13,572 bases of DNA from CAZKTO01 sp964555685 (GTDB taxonomy: Bacteria; Chloroflexota; Dehalococcoidia; SHYB01). The stretch is taken from assembly GCA_964555685.1 (NCBI GenBank), contig CAZKTO010000074.1, forward strand, positions 1 through 13,572, written 5' to 3'. Under the pieces are notes generated by a model. That model was not told the origin of the DNA. It did no database searches and was given only the letters and a program-made list of their open reading frames with translations. Made by a program: the position numbers and the translations under genes. This document shows positions 6,309 through 13,458 of the stretch, piece by piece (within the stretch, counting starts at the first letter, position 1; every line of letters starts with the position of its first letter).

Positions 6309-7607
6309 CTAAGGGATATTCGGCGCGTACTCCATCCCGATGTGCCCGGCCTCTTCGAGGCGCCGGCGCTCCGCTCCAGCGTACCCCAAGAGCTCCCGGT
6401 AGACGTACGGGTTGTCCTCGCCCAAAAGCGGCGCCGCATGCCGCACCTCGAAGGGCGTCTCCGACATGCGCCAGAGGCCGAAGGGGTAGTCGTGGGTGCC
6501 GGCGTCCGGGTGCGTGATGGCGCGATAGAAGCCGCGGGCCCGCAGGTGCCGGTCGCCAAAGAGGTCGGCGATGCTCATGACCACGCCCGCAGCGACGCCC
6601 GCGCCCTGGAGCAGCTCCTGGACCTCCTCGCTCGTCCGCTCCCGCGTCCACGCCGCGATGCCCCGGTCCAGATCGTCCTGGTGGCGGAGGCGCCGGTAGC
6701 CGTCGGCGAAGCGCGAGTCTCGGGCCCACGCGGGGTCGCCCATGACCCGCCGCAGGGCCCGCCACTGCTCGTCCGTCCCGACGGCGATGTTCACCCACCG
6801 GTCCTGGCCCGAGCAGGGGTAGCAGTTGTGGGGGGCCAGGTAGGGGTGCCGGTTCCCCGTCGTCCGCTGGACGCGGCCGTTCATGGCGTAGTCCAGGTAG
6901 GCGGGAGCCAGGTGGTGGACGAAGGTCTCGGCCATCGAGAGGTCGATGTACTGGCCCCTGCCCGTGCGGTCGCGGTAGTGAAGGGCCGCCATGGCCGACC
7001 AGACCAGGGCGGCGCCGACCGCGGGGTCCGAGGGTACGGCGTTGGTGAGGGACTCGGGGTGGTCCTCCGGGTAGCCGCGCAGCCAGGCATGGCCCATGAC
7101 ATCCTCGATGATGTTGCCGAAGCCCCGGAGGCCCTTGTACGGGCCCGTGGCGCCCATGCCCGAGACGGAGATCATGATGATGTCCGGCCGGACCTGACGC
7201 AGGCGCGGATAGTCCAGACCCAACTTCTCGGCCACGCCAGGCATGTTCTCGACAAAGAGATCGCTGACGGCCATGAGCCGGTAGACGATGGCCCGCCCCT
7301 CGGGCTGGGCCAGGTCCACGGTCATGCTCCGCTTGTTGGTGGCATGGCAGTTGAAGAGAGCGAAGCGGTTCCACGGACGCTCCCCGGGGTCCAGGCCCGG
7401 ATAGCCGCGGCCCACGGGCCCCAGGGTGGGCACGAGAGTCTTATCGGGCCGGGCCTGATAGCCGCGGGTGGTGCTGGCGAAGAAGCGGGTCGACTCGATG
7501 CGGATGACCTCGGCGCCCATGTCGGCCAGCATGAGCGTGCCGTACGGCGCGCCGATGACAGCCGTCATATCGACGACCCGGACTCCTTGGAGCGGCAGCG
7601 GCGGCAT
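6309..7607 (-). CDS. CaiB/BaiF (family III) CoA-transferase, aspartate-containing
   Basis: This 432-residue protein belongs to the family III acyl-CoA:carboxylate CoA-transferases (formyl-CoA transferase, CaiB, BbsEF). It begins PLPLQGVRVVDMTAVIGAPYG and has the usual LADMGAEVIRIE and DLFVENMPG segments. By alignment from memory with formyl-CoA transferase, SDPAVG puts D194 at the catalytic aspartate that forms the acyl anhydride, followed by RTGRGQYIDLS. The C-terminal part has the typical EVQELLQGAGVAAG and HLRARGFY. The ribosome site AGGAG (complement of 7615-7619) overlaps the stop codon of the preceding transferase gene, with only 11 nt between the genes, so coupled translation is likely. 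The pair may form one heteromeric enzyme. Substrates cannot be read from sequence. Confidence 0.93.
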   Translation of the reverse strand: MPPLPLQGVRVVDMTAVIGAPYGTLMLADMGAEVIRIESTRFFASTTRGYQARPDKTLVPTLGPVGRGYPGLDPGERPWNRFALFNCHATNKRSMTVDLAQPEGRAIVYRLMAVSDLFVENMPGVAEKLGLDYPRLRQVRPDIIMISVSGMGATGPYKGLRGFGNIIEDVMGHAWLRGYPEDHPESLTNAVPSDPAVGAALVWSAMAALHYRDRTGRGQYIDLSMAETFVHHLAPAYLDYAMNGRVQRTTGNRHPYLAPHNCYPCSGQDRWVNIAVGTDEQWRALRRVMGDPAWARDSRFADGYRRLRHQDDLDRGIAAWTRERTSEEVQELLQGAGVAAGVVMSIADLFGDRHLRARGFYRAITHPDAGTHDYPFGLWRMSETPFEVRHAAPLLGEDNPYVYRELLGYAGAERRRLEEAGHIGMEYAPNIP

Positions 7608-7618
7608 TCGAGGACTCC

Positions 7619-8830
7619 TCAGATCACGCCGGACTGGCGCAGACGCGCCAGCTCGGCCTTGCTATAGCCCAGCCGGCCCGAGAGGACCGCCTCGGTGTCG
7701 GCGCCCAGGAGCGGGGCCGGCGCCGGCCGCCATGGCGTCGCTGACATCTTGGCCGGGGCGCCGGGGCTGCGCAGCCGCCCCGCGCGGGGATGGTCGACAT
7801 CGACGAAGTAGCCGCGCTCCCAGAAGTGGCGGTCGTGGAAGACGTCCTCGGGCGTGAAGATGGGCGCGGCGTAGACGCTCTCCCGCTGGGCGGCGTCCAT
7901 GCACTCGGCGCGGGTGCGCTCGACGACCCAGGGCAGGAAGATGGCGTCGAACTCGTCCTTGCGCGCCGGGTCCACCAGGTCCGCCGGCTTGGCGAAGCGC
8001 TCGTCCGTGATGAGCTCGGGCATGCCGATCATGCGGCAGGTGCGGGAGAAGAACTGGAGTCCGCCGCCAAAGATCTCCATGAACCCGTCCTTGCAAGGGT
8101 AGACGCCCGTGGGATAGATGGACCAGATGCTGTCCCGGCGCGTGGGGTTGGTGCCGTTGTAGGCGTAGCCGAGGAGGTATTGGATGCGGCGGTCGGCGCT
8201 GTGGGCCGCCGCCTCGAAGATCGAGAGGTCCACCTGCTGTCCCGGAGCGCCGCGCCGCACGCCGTACCACGCCATGAGCCCGGCGGCGGCGGCCAGGCTC
8301 CCCGCCTGGGCCTGCATCACGTAGTTGCCCAGGCGGATGGGCGTGCGGTCCGGGAGACCGGTCGAGTACATCTCGCCGCCCATCCCGTAGAAAAGCATGT
8401 CGGCCCCGGCGTAGTCGCGGTAGGGGCCCGTCTGGCCGAAGTTGGTGACGGAGACTTGGGTGAGCTTCGGGTTCAGGGCGTGGAGGGCGGCGAAACCGAG
8501 CCCCAGGCGGTCCATCGTCCCGGGCTTGAAGTTCTCGACGAGGATGCCGGCCTGGGACGCCAGCGCCCGGACGATCCCCGTTCCCGCCGCGCTCTTGATA
8601 TCCACCGTGAGGCTCCGCTTCCCGCCGTTGAGATCGAGGAAGAGGGCGCTGGTCTCGAGGTCCGGGAGGTCGTGCAGAAAGGGTCCGGCGTGGCGGGCCG
8701 GGTCGCCGCCCCACGGGCGCTCGACCTTGATGACCTGGGCCCCGAGGCCGGCCATGGTCTTGGTGCAGAACGGCCCGGCGATGCCAAAGGTCAGGTCGAG
8801 GACGGTGACGCCTGAGAGAGCGGTGTCCAT
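7619..8830 (-). CDS. CaiB/BaiF CoA-transferase homologue lacking the catalytic Asp
   Basis: This 403-residue family III CoA-transferase homologue starts MDTALSGVTVLDLTFGIAGP and has LGAQVIKVE, GILVENFKPG, SVTNFGQTGPY and GAPGQQVDLS. At the position of the catalytic aspartate the sequence is LGNYVMQAQAG, with Q173 aligned to it. There is no Asp or Glu between residues 162 and 200. The fold motifs are otherwise intact and no frameshift is seen, so the gene is not simply decaying. In known heteromeric enzymes of this family (for example the benzylsuccinate enzyme BbsEF, from memory) one subunit carries the aspartate and the other does not. No clear ribosome site precedes ATG 8830. The gene follows an 86-bp gap containing a 26-bp palindrome, after the crotonase gene. 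Confidence 0.92.
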   Translation of the reverse strand: MDTALSGVTVLDLTFGIAGPFCTKTMAGLGAQVIKVERPWGGDPARHAGPFLHDLPDLETSALFLDLNGGKRSLTVDIKSAAGTGIVRALASQAGILVENFKPGTMDRLGLGFAALHALNPKLTQVSVTNFGQTGPYRDYAGADMLFYGMGGEMYSTGLPDRTPIRLGNYVMQAQAGSLAAAAGLMAWYGVRRGAPGQQVDLSIFEAAAHSADRRIQYLLGYAYNGTNPTRRDSIWSIYPTGVYPCKDGFMEIFGGGLQFFSRTCRMIGMPELITDERFAKPADLVDPARKDEFDAIFLPWVVERTRAECMDAAQRESVYAAPIFTPEDVFHDRHFWERGYFVDVDHPRAGRLRSPGAPAKMSATPWRPAPAPLLGADTEAVLSGRLGYSKAELARLRQSGVI

Positions 8831-8865
8831 CGGGATGCGCGCGGGGCCGGGGCGCCGAGGCCCAA

Positions 8866-8891
8866 AGACTGGGGCCGCGCGGCCCCAGTCT
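8866..8891. promoter_or_regulatory. 26-bp perfect palindrome between crotonase and CoA-transferase genes
   Basis: The half-site AGACTGGGGCCGC is followed by its exact complement, with no interruption and the centre at 8878/8879. In RNA it would fold into an 11-bp stem with a GCGC loop; read on the minus strand it is followed by only three Ts. It lies 25 nt after the crotonase stop and 35 nt before the next start. It could be an internal terminator or attenuator, or an operator for a dimeric repressor. ACTGGGGCC also occurs at the crotonase promoter, which favours the operator reading slightly. Confidence 0.55.
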
Positions 8892-8916
8892 GGCTCGTCC
8901 CCGCGTCAGCGAGGGT

Positions 8917-9732
8917 CTAGCGGCCCTTCCACTGGGGCGGCCGCTTCTCGGCGAAGGCGCGGGCCCCCTCCTTGAGATCCTCGGAGGCCATGGACAGCGA
9001 CTCGACGCCCAGGGCGAAGTGGTGCGTGTTGATCACCTGCTGCCAGATGTGCTGGTTGAGGGACATCTTGGTCCAGCGGACGGCCAGGGGGGCGCCGCCG
9101 GCGAGCTCGCGGGCCATGGCCATGGACTCCTCCATGAGCTTCGCCTTGGGCACCACGCGGTTCACCAGGCCGATGCGCGCCGCCTCGTCGGCCTTGACGA
9201 GACGGCCGGTCATCAGGAGCTCCTTGGCCCGGTTCATGCCGATGAGGTAGGGCCACATCAGCGCGCCGCCGTCGCCGGCGACAAGGCCGACCTTGACGTG
9301 GGTGTCCCCGATGCGGGCGGTGTCCGCCATGATGGTGATATCGCACATGAGGGCGATGGTGGCCCCCAAACCCACGGCGTCGCCGTTGATGGCGGCGACG
9401 ATGGGCGCCTCGACGTTCAGGAAGTTCTGGATGAGCCACTTGGCGTTCCTCAAGATGTGGCCCAGGGACCGGACCTCGCCCGAATCGGCCCGGCTGGCCA
9501 TGTCCTTGACGTCGGCGCCGGCGCAGAAGGCGCGCTCGCCGGCGCCGGTGATGACGATGGCCCGCACCCGCTCGTCGCGGTTGAAGAGGACCAGGGCCTC
9601 CTCGATCCCCTCGTGCATCATCCCGCCGATGGCGTTCATCCGGTCGGGGCGGTTGATAGTCAGCACCGCGACGTTGCCGTCGAGCCGAACGTCGATATGG
9701 CACTCCTTGGCGAGCCGGCTGTAGTCGATCAT
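8917..9732 (-). CDS. Crotonase-family enzyme (annotated type: enoyl-CoA hydratase/isomerase)
   Basis: This 271-residue protein starts at ATG 9730-9732, with AGGAGG (complement of 9743-9748) 10 nt upstream. The frame stays open to 9942 but that part is non-coding. The crotonase core is clear: AFCAGADVKDM (69-78) gives one oxyanion-hole NH, GDAVGLGA (117-124) the other, then CDITIMAD and TGRLVKADEAARIGLVNRVVP. The two glutamates of true hydratases (E144 and E164 in rat) align with T125 and H145 (GDTHVKVGL). An Asp, D154, appears in the AGDGG loop. Classical hydration is therefore doubtful; isomerase, hydrolase, lyase or related chemistry on a CoA thioester is possible. It is the first gene of the minus-strand operon with the CoA-transferases. 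Confidence 0.92.
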   Translation of the reverse strand: MIDYSRLAKECHIDVRLDGNVAVLTINRPDRMNAIGGMMHEGIEEALVLFNRDERVRAIVITGAGERAFCAGADVKDMASRADSGEVRSLGHILRNAKWLIQNFLNVEAPIVAAINGDAVGLGATIALMCDITIMADTARIGDTHVKVGLVAGDGGALMWPYLIGMNRAKELLMTGRLVKADEAARIGLVNRVVPKAKLMEESMAMARELAGGAPLAVRWTKMSLNQHIWQQVINTHHFALGVESLSMASEDLKEGARAFAEKRPPQWKGR

Positions 9733-9764
9733 TGGGGCCTGGCCTCCTGGGGAAAGGTGGCCCC

Positions 9765-9770
9765 AGTATA
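9765..9770 (-). promoter_or_regulatory. Putative -10 box of the crotonase/CoA-transferase operon
   Basis: On the minus strand this reads TATACT in the context GGGTATACTGGGGCC, 32 bp before the ATG. No clear TTGACA lies upstream. The downstream edge overlaps ACTGGGGCC, the half-site of the palindrome at 8866-8891. Confidence 0.4.
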
Positions 9771-9851
9771 CCCGCTGGGAACAAGGGACTGGGGACAGGG
9801 GAAACGGCACGAGGGAGCGAGGCGGGGGTGGGAGACCGCCGCCGCTTCTGT

Positions 9852-9879
9852 TTGACAGCGCCCGCTCCCACGCTAGAAT
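9852..9879 (+). promoter_or_regulatory. Sigma-70-type promoter of the MFS gene
   Basis: TTGACA (9852-9857) and TAGAAT (9874-9879) are separated by 16 bp: a perfect -35 and a five-of-six -10. Transcription would start near 9886, giving a leader of about 50 nt to GTG 9937. It is divergent from the crotonase promoter about 80 bp away, so one regulator could act on both. Confidence 0.75.
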
Positions 9880-9936
9880 GGGACGCACGGCCACCGGCGG
9901 CCTCCAGAGCCCCGGCCCGCAGGCCCAGATCGCCCG

Positions 9937-11232
9937 GTGCAACGCCAGACCCTAGAACAGGCCCCGCAGAGCATCCCCGTCTCGCCCGCCGAGCCCATGC
10001 CGCGGCAGGGCGTGGGCACCTTCCGCTCCCTGCGTCACCGGGACTTTCGTTTGCTCTGGGCGGGCATCCTGGGCGTCAGCGCCGGCCAGTGGATCGAACA
10101 GACCGCCGTCTCGTGGGTGGTCCTGGAGCGGACCGACTCCGCCACCATGGTGGGCCTCGTAGCCGGCGCACGGGCGCTGCCGTCCCTGGCCCTGGCCCCT
10201 CTGGGCGGGATCATCGCCGACCGGTTCGAGCGGCGCAACGTCCTCATCATCAGCCAGATCGCCGCGGCGCTCCTCGCCGCCATGATGGCGGCGCTCGATC
10301 TCTCCGGCGCGCTGGAGCTCTGGCATATCTTCGCGCTCGTGCTGGGGTTCGGAATCCTCTGGGCGCTGAACAACCCCGTGCGCCACACCTTCATCCCGCA
10401 GCTCGTCCCCCGCAGCGACCTGATGAACGCCGTGGCGCTCAACTCCGCGGGATTCAACCTCTCCCGGTCCATCGGCCCGTTCATCGGGGCGGCGCTCCTG
10501 GGCGGCCTGGGGTTCGGCGTCACCTACGCCATCGCCGCGGCGCTCTATGCGGCCGTGCTCGTCTTCACGGTGGGCATTCGGACGCGCACGAGGCCCAGCG
10601 CCGCCGCCCGAGAGACCGTCGTGGAGAGCCTGCGCGAGGGCGTCCGGTACCTCCGGCGGGACCGGGTGATCCTGACCCTCATCATCCTCGCTCTCTTCCC
10701 CGTAACCGTGGGGCTGCCATACATCGCCCTGATGCCCGTCTTCGCCCGCGACGTCCTGGGCAAGGGCGAGTTGGCATTCGGCACGATGCTGGGCTTTACG
10801 GGCTTCGGATCGCTAGCGGGCACGCTGGTGCTGGCGTCGCTGAACCTGCAACGCCGGGGCGGCCTGTTGCTGATGGCGGTGGCGCTGGCCTTTGGAGGCT
10901 CGCTGGTCGTCTTCTCCCTCTCCGAGAGCTACGGCCTGTCGCTTTCGATCCTCTTCTTCACGGGCATGTTCAGCATGCTGTACCTCTCCCTGAGCAACAC
11001 GCTGATCCAGATGCTCGTGGACGACAAGTTCCGCGGACGGGTCATGAGCATTCTCGTGATGGAGTTCGGCCTGACGCCTCTGGGAGCGGTCGGCGCGGGC
11101 GTCCTGGCCGAGGCGACGAGCCCCGCCACGGCGGTGATGGCGATGGGCGCGACGCTTTCAGCGGGCGCGGCCGGGGCCATCGTGGCGCTGCGCGAGATCC
11201 GCCAGCTGGACCTATCGCGGCCGAGGGGGTGA
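9937..11232 (+). CDS. MFS transporter, probable drug/siderophore-type exporter
   Basis: This is an integral inner-membrane protein of up to 431 residues, of the MFS_3/EntS-like type. Alternating hydrophobic segments are consistent with about 12 helices. The motif GGIIADRFERRN follows helix 2 and matches motif A of the superfamily (GxxxDRxGRR-like), and NSAGFNLSRSIGPFIGA before helix 5 is typical of this subfamily. A basic cytoplasmic loop (IRTRTRPSAAARE) separates the halves, and FRGRVMSIL in the second half mirrors the first-half loop. The start is uncertain: GTG 9937 lacks a clear ribosome site, and ATG 9997 is also in frame just before the conserved FRSLRHRDFRLLW. Proton-driven export of a small molecule is the family expectation; the substrate is unknown. 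It ends 6 bp from the convergent dehydrogenase. Confidence 0.92.
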   Translation: MQRQTLEQAPQSIPVSPAEPMPRQGVGTFRSLRHRDFRLLWAGILGVSAGQWIEQTAVSWVVLERTDSATMVGLVAGARALPSLALAPLGGIIADRFERRNVLIISQIAAALLAAMMAALDLSGALELWHIFALVLGFGILWALNNPVRHTFIPQLVPRSDLMNAVALNSAGFNLSRSIGPFIGAALLGGLGFGVTYAIAAALYAAVLVFTVGIRTRTRPSAAARETVVESLREGVRYLRRDRVILTLIILALFPVTVGLPYIALMPVFARDVLGKGELAFGTMLGFTGFGSLAGTLVLASLNLQRRGGLLLMAVALAFGGSLVVFSLSESYGLSLSILFFTGMFSMLYLSLSNTLIQMLVDDKFRGRVMSILVMEFGLTPLGAVGAGVLAEATSPATAVMAMGATLSAGAAGAIVALREIRQLDLSRPRG

Positions 11233-11238
11233 CGGCCG

Positions 11239-12237
11239 CTAGTACCCCTTGGCCTGGTCGATGACGTTACGCAGGGGCTGGCCGGCCAGGTAGCGCTGAA
11301 GGTTGTCGCAGAAGAAGCGGGCCGCCCGCACCCGGTTATCGATCACGTCGCCGGAGACGTGGGGGCTCACCAGGACCCTGGGGAGGTCCCACAGCTCGCT
11401 CTCGGCGGGCAGCGGCTCCGTCTCGAAGACATCGAGCCCCGCGCCCGCGATGGTCCTGCTTTTGAGCGCCCGCACGAGGGCCGCCTCGTCGACGATGGGG
11501 CCCCGGCCCACGTTGATGAGATAGGCCGTTGGCTTCATGGCCCGCAGCTCCCGCTCTCCGATGAGGCGCCGGGTCGCGTCCGTGAGGGGGAGCGCGATGA
11601 CGACGAAGTCGCACTCCCCCAGCAGCGCATGGAGCTCGGCCATGGGGTAGAGCTCGTCGACGCCGTCCGCGCCGCGCTCCCTGCGCGTGGCCGAACGCCG
11701 TGTCGCCAGCACCCGCATCCGGAACGCCTTCCCCAGCCGGGCCACCTCCTGCCCGATGCCGCCCAGTCCCAGGACGCCGAGGGTCTGCCCCTCGATGAAG
11801 CTGGGCCGGACGGCCTCGCGATGGTAGGCGTGGGCGCGCTGCTGGGCCAGGACCGCCAGCTCTTTCTTGACGAACATGAGCATGAAGAGGAAGCAGTGCT
11901 CGGCGATGGGCAGCGCGTTAGTGCCCGTCACGTTGGTGAGGGTGATCCCGGAGCCCAGGAGCCCCGCATTCTGGAGATGGTCGATGCCGGTCCCGACCCA
12001 CTGGCACCACCGGAGCTTGGGCGCCCGCCGGAGCAGATCGCGCGGGATGCGGGCGATGAAGAGGACCTCGATCTCGCGCAGGGCCTCGTCGGCCTTGGCC
12101 CGCGCCTGGGCGGAGGCCGCCTCGTCCCGGAGCCACGGGTTGAGATCGACGACGCGCACGCGGGGCGAGACGGCGGCGACCATGTCCATGATGGCCTGCT
12201 CGGCCGGGAAGGTGAAGCCGACGTTCACACGTTCCAT
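11239..12237 (-). CDS. D-2-hydroxyacid dehydrogenase (NAD-binding)
   Basis: This 332-residue cytoplasmic oxidoreductase belongs to the D-isomer-specific 2-hydroxyacid dehydrogenases (glyoxylate/hydroxypyruvate reductase, phosphoglycerate dehydrogenase relatives) and interconverts 2-hydroxy and 2-keto acids. The dinucleotide fold shows GLGGIG (157-162). The catalytic triad is R245 (NVGRGP), E274 (FETEPLP) and H293 (SPHVSG). There is no ACT or other C-terminal regulatory domain, so the serine-pathway SerA long forms are unlikely. The basic ATRRSATRR stretch after strand two may favour NADP. ATG 12237 has GGAG (complement of 12245-12248) about 7 nt upstream; the frame extends to 12348 through the promoter and repeat copy B and is not coding there. 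Confidence 0.92.
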   Translation of the reverse strand: MERVNVGFTFPAEQAIMDMVAAVSPRVRVVDLNPWLRDEAASAQARAKADEALREIEVLFIARIPRDLLRRAPKLRWCQWVGTGIDHLQNAGLLGSGITLTNVTGTNALPIAEHCFLFMLMFVKKELAVLAQQRAHAYHREAVRPSFIEGQTLGVLGLGGIGQEVARLGKAFRMRVLATRRSATRRERGADGVDELYPMAELHALLGECDFVVIALPLTDATRRLIGERELRAMKPTAYLINVGRGPIVDEAALVRALKSRTIAGAGLDVFETEPLPAESELWDLPRVLVSPHVSGDVIDNRVRAARFFCDNLQRYLAGQPLRNVIDQAKGY

Positions 12238-12267
12238 GGGCGGCTCCAAGGCTCGAATGCTGGGCGC

Positions 12268-12296
12268 AGGGTAGCCCCGGCCTCCAGGCGTGTCAA
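12268..12296 (-). promoter_or_regulatory. Putative promoter of the D-2-hydroxyacid dehydrogenase gene
   Basis: On the minus strand a perfect TTGACA (complement of 12291-12296) is followed after 17 bp by TACCCT (complement of 12268-12273). The -35 and spacing are ideal; the -10 matches only three of six. The start would fall near 12261, giving a leader of about 24 nt. Confidence 0.45.
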
Positions 12297-12336
12297 TGGA
12301 GAAGCGAGACTGGGGTCTGGGTGCTGGCAATCCTAC

Positions 12337-12498
12337 AGAGCCGAGCATTGATTGCTAAACCTCGTCTTCGCTCATGCCACTCGGGCCCTAACCCCCTGGC
12401 CCCCTTCCCTAAAGAGGAAGGGGGTATCGTCCCTCTCCATTCAGGAGAGGGACAGGAGGGAGAGGGCCAGAGCGCCAGGTAGTTTAGGAAGTTACGCA
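12337..12498 (+). repeat. R1 repeat copy B (162 bp)
   Basis: This is the second copy of the R1 family, opposite in orientation to copy A and the same as copy C. It starts AGAGCCGAGCATTGA, with inner inverted ends CTAAAC (12355-12360) and GTTTAG (12482-12487). The hairpin CCCCCTTCC/GGAAGGGGG is identical to that in A. The second hairpin is longer here, CCCTCTCC/GGAGAGGG with loop ATTCA. The region just inside the left end differs from A and C, so B is a diverged subtype. It ends 7 bp from the stop of the LLM gene, and may shape the 3' end of that transcript. Confidence 0.85.
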
Positions 12499-12505
12499 AG
12501 TATCC

Positions 12506-13438
12506 CTAGTCCCCAGTCCCTACCTCCCGGGCGAAGCGCTCCATGGCGCGGACTACGCCTCGATATCCGTCGTCGCCGGCGGCGAAGCGCAGCACCAGAT
12601 GCCTCACGCCCCGGCGCCGGAGCGCCTCGATATCGGCCCGCGCCTCGCGGACGGTCCCGCTCAGGAGCTTGCGCTCCCCTGAGGGGCGCACGCGGCGCGA
12701 GCGGTCGTTGTAGTCGACCTGGACGGGCCGGAAGCTCATGGAGACGTGCGGCAGGCGGGCGCGCCCCGCCTCGCGGGTGGCAGTGTCCAAGTGCTGCAAC
12801 ACATTGTCAAGCTGCTCCAGCGTGGGCTGGAAGACGTGAAGCCCGTCGGCTAGTTCCACCGCACGGCGCACGACCCTTGGGGCGACGCCATAGACCCCGC
12901 CGGCGACCCAGATGGGCGGGTGAGGGCGCTGCACCGGCCTGGGCTCGACGAACATATCGCTGAACTGAACGAACCGGCCCTGGAAGGAGACGGGCCCCGT
13001 GCCAGCCCATATCTGGCGCAGCGCCCGCAGGTGCTCGTCCATGCGCGCGCCGCGGCTCTCGAATGGCACGCCGACCGCCCGGAACTCCGGCTCGATGTAG
13101 CCGGTGCCCACGCCCAGGATCAGCCGCCCGCCGGAGAGGCGGTCGAGGGCGGCGGCGGCTTTGGCGACGAAGAGCGGGTGCCGGTAGGGGAGCACCAGCA
13201 CGTCCGTGCCCAGGCGGATGCGCTCCGTCCGCGCCGCGAGGAAGGCCAGGAGCACCAGCGGGTCCATCCACCGCTCGCCGATGCGGGGGATATCGTACAC
13301 CGGCACGGCGACGTGGTCGGATGCCCAGACCGAGTCGTAGCCCAGCGACTCGGCGAGCCGGGCGAGCTCGACGAGCGCTTGGGGCCGGCCGAGGTCGCCC
13401 GCCGTGTCCCACGTTCGCAGCGCGACGCCATAATTCAT
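12506..13438 (-). CDS. LLM-class flavin/F420-dependent oxidoreductase
   Basis: This 310-residue luciferase-like TIM-barrel protein begins MNYGVALRTWD. Other visible features are SDHVAVP, the TERIRLGTDVLVLPYRHPL strand, and GVGTGYIEPEFRAVGVPFESRGARMDEHLRALRQIW, which closely recalls the probable F420-dependent subfamily (TIGR03619, from memory). PHPPIWVAGG and a C-terminal barrel end (LVLRFA) complete the fold. Family members are monooxygenases or hydride-transfer dehydrogenases using FMN or F420; cofactor and substrate are not determined by the visible motifs. No good ribosome site precedes ATG 13438, but this start fits the family. The gene stands alone between direct repeats R1-B and R1-C, which suggests it may have arrived or move separately from its neighbours. 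Confidence 0.92.
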   Translation of the reverse strand: MNYGVALRTWDTAGDLGRPQALVELARLAESLGYDSVWASDHVAVPVYDIPRIGERWMDPLVLLAFLAARTERIRLGTDVLVLPYRHPLFVAKAAAALDRLSGGRLILGVGTGYIEPEFRAVGVPFESRGARMDEHLRALRQIWAGTGPVSFQGRFVQFSDMFVEPRPVQRPHPPIWVAGGVYGVAPRVVRRAVELADGLHVFQPTLEQLDNVLQHLDTATREAGRARLPHVSMSFRPVQVDYNDRSRRVRPSGERKLLSGTVREARADIEALRRRGVRHLVLRFAAGDDGYRGVVRAMERFAREVGTGD

Positions 13439-13458
13439 AGGTCAGGGACCGGTGCTAC

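Noticed and set aside
6274..7374. N-terminal extension that would make the minus-strand SDR a 613-residue fusion
   Set aside because: It is the out-of-frame shadow of the CoA-transferase gene on the same strand. The GTG at 6273 has a good ribosome site and begins exactly where the SDR fold starts.
9780..9836. Purine-rich GGGACTGGGGACAGGGG tract in the divergent promoter region
   Set aside because: A similar string occurs at the end of the LLM gene (complement of about 12505-12521), but it is short and simple and could arise by chance in GC-rich DNA. No function can be supported.
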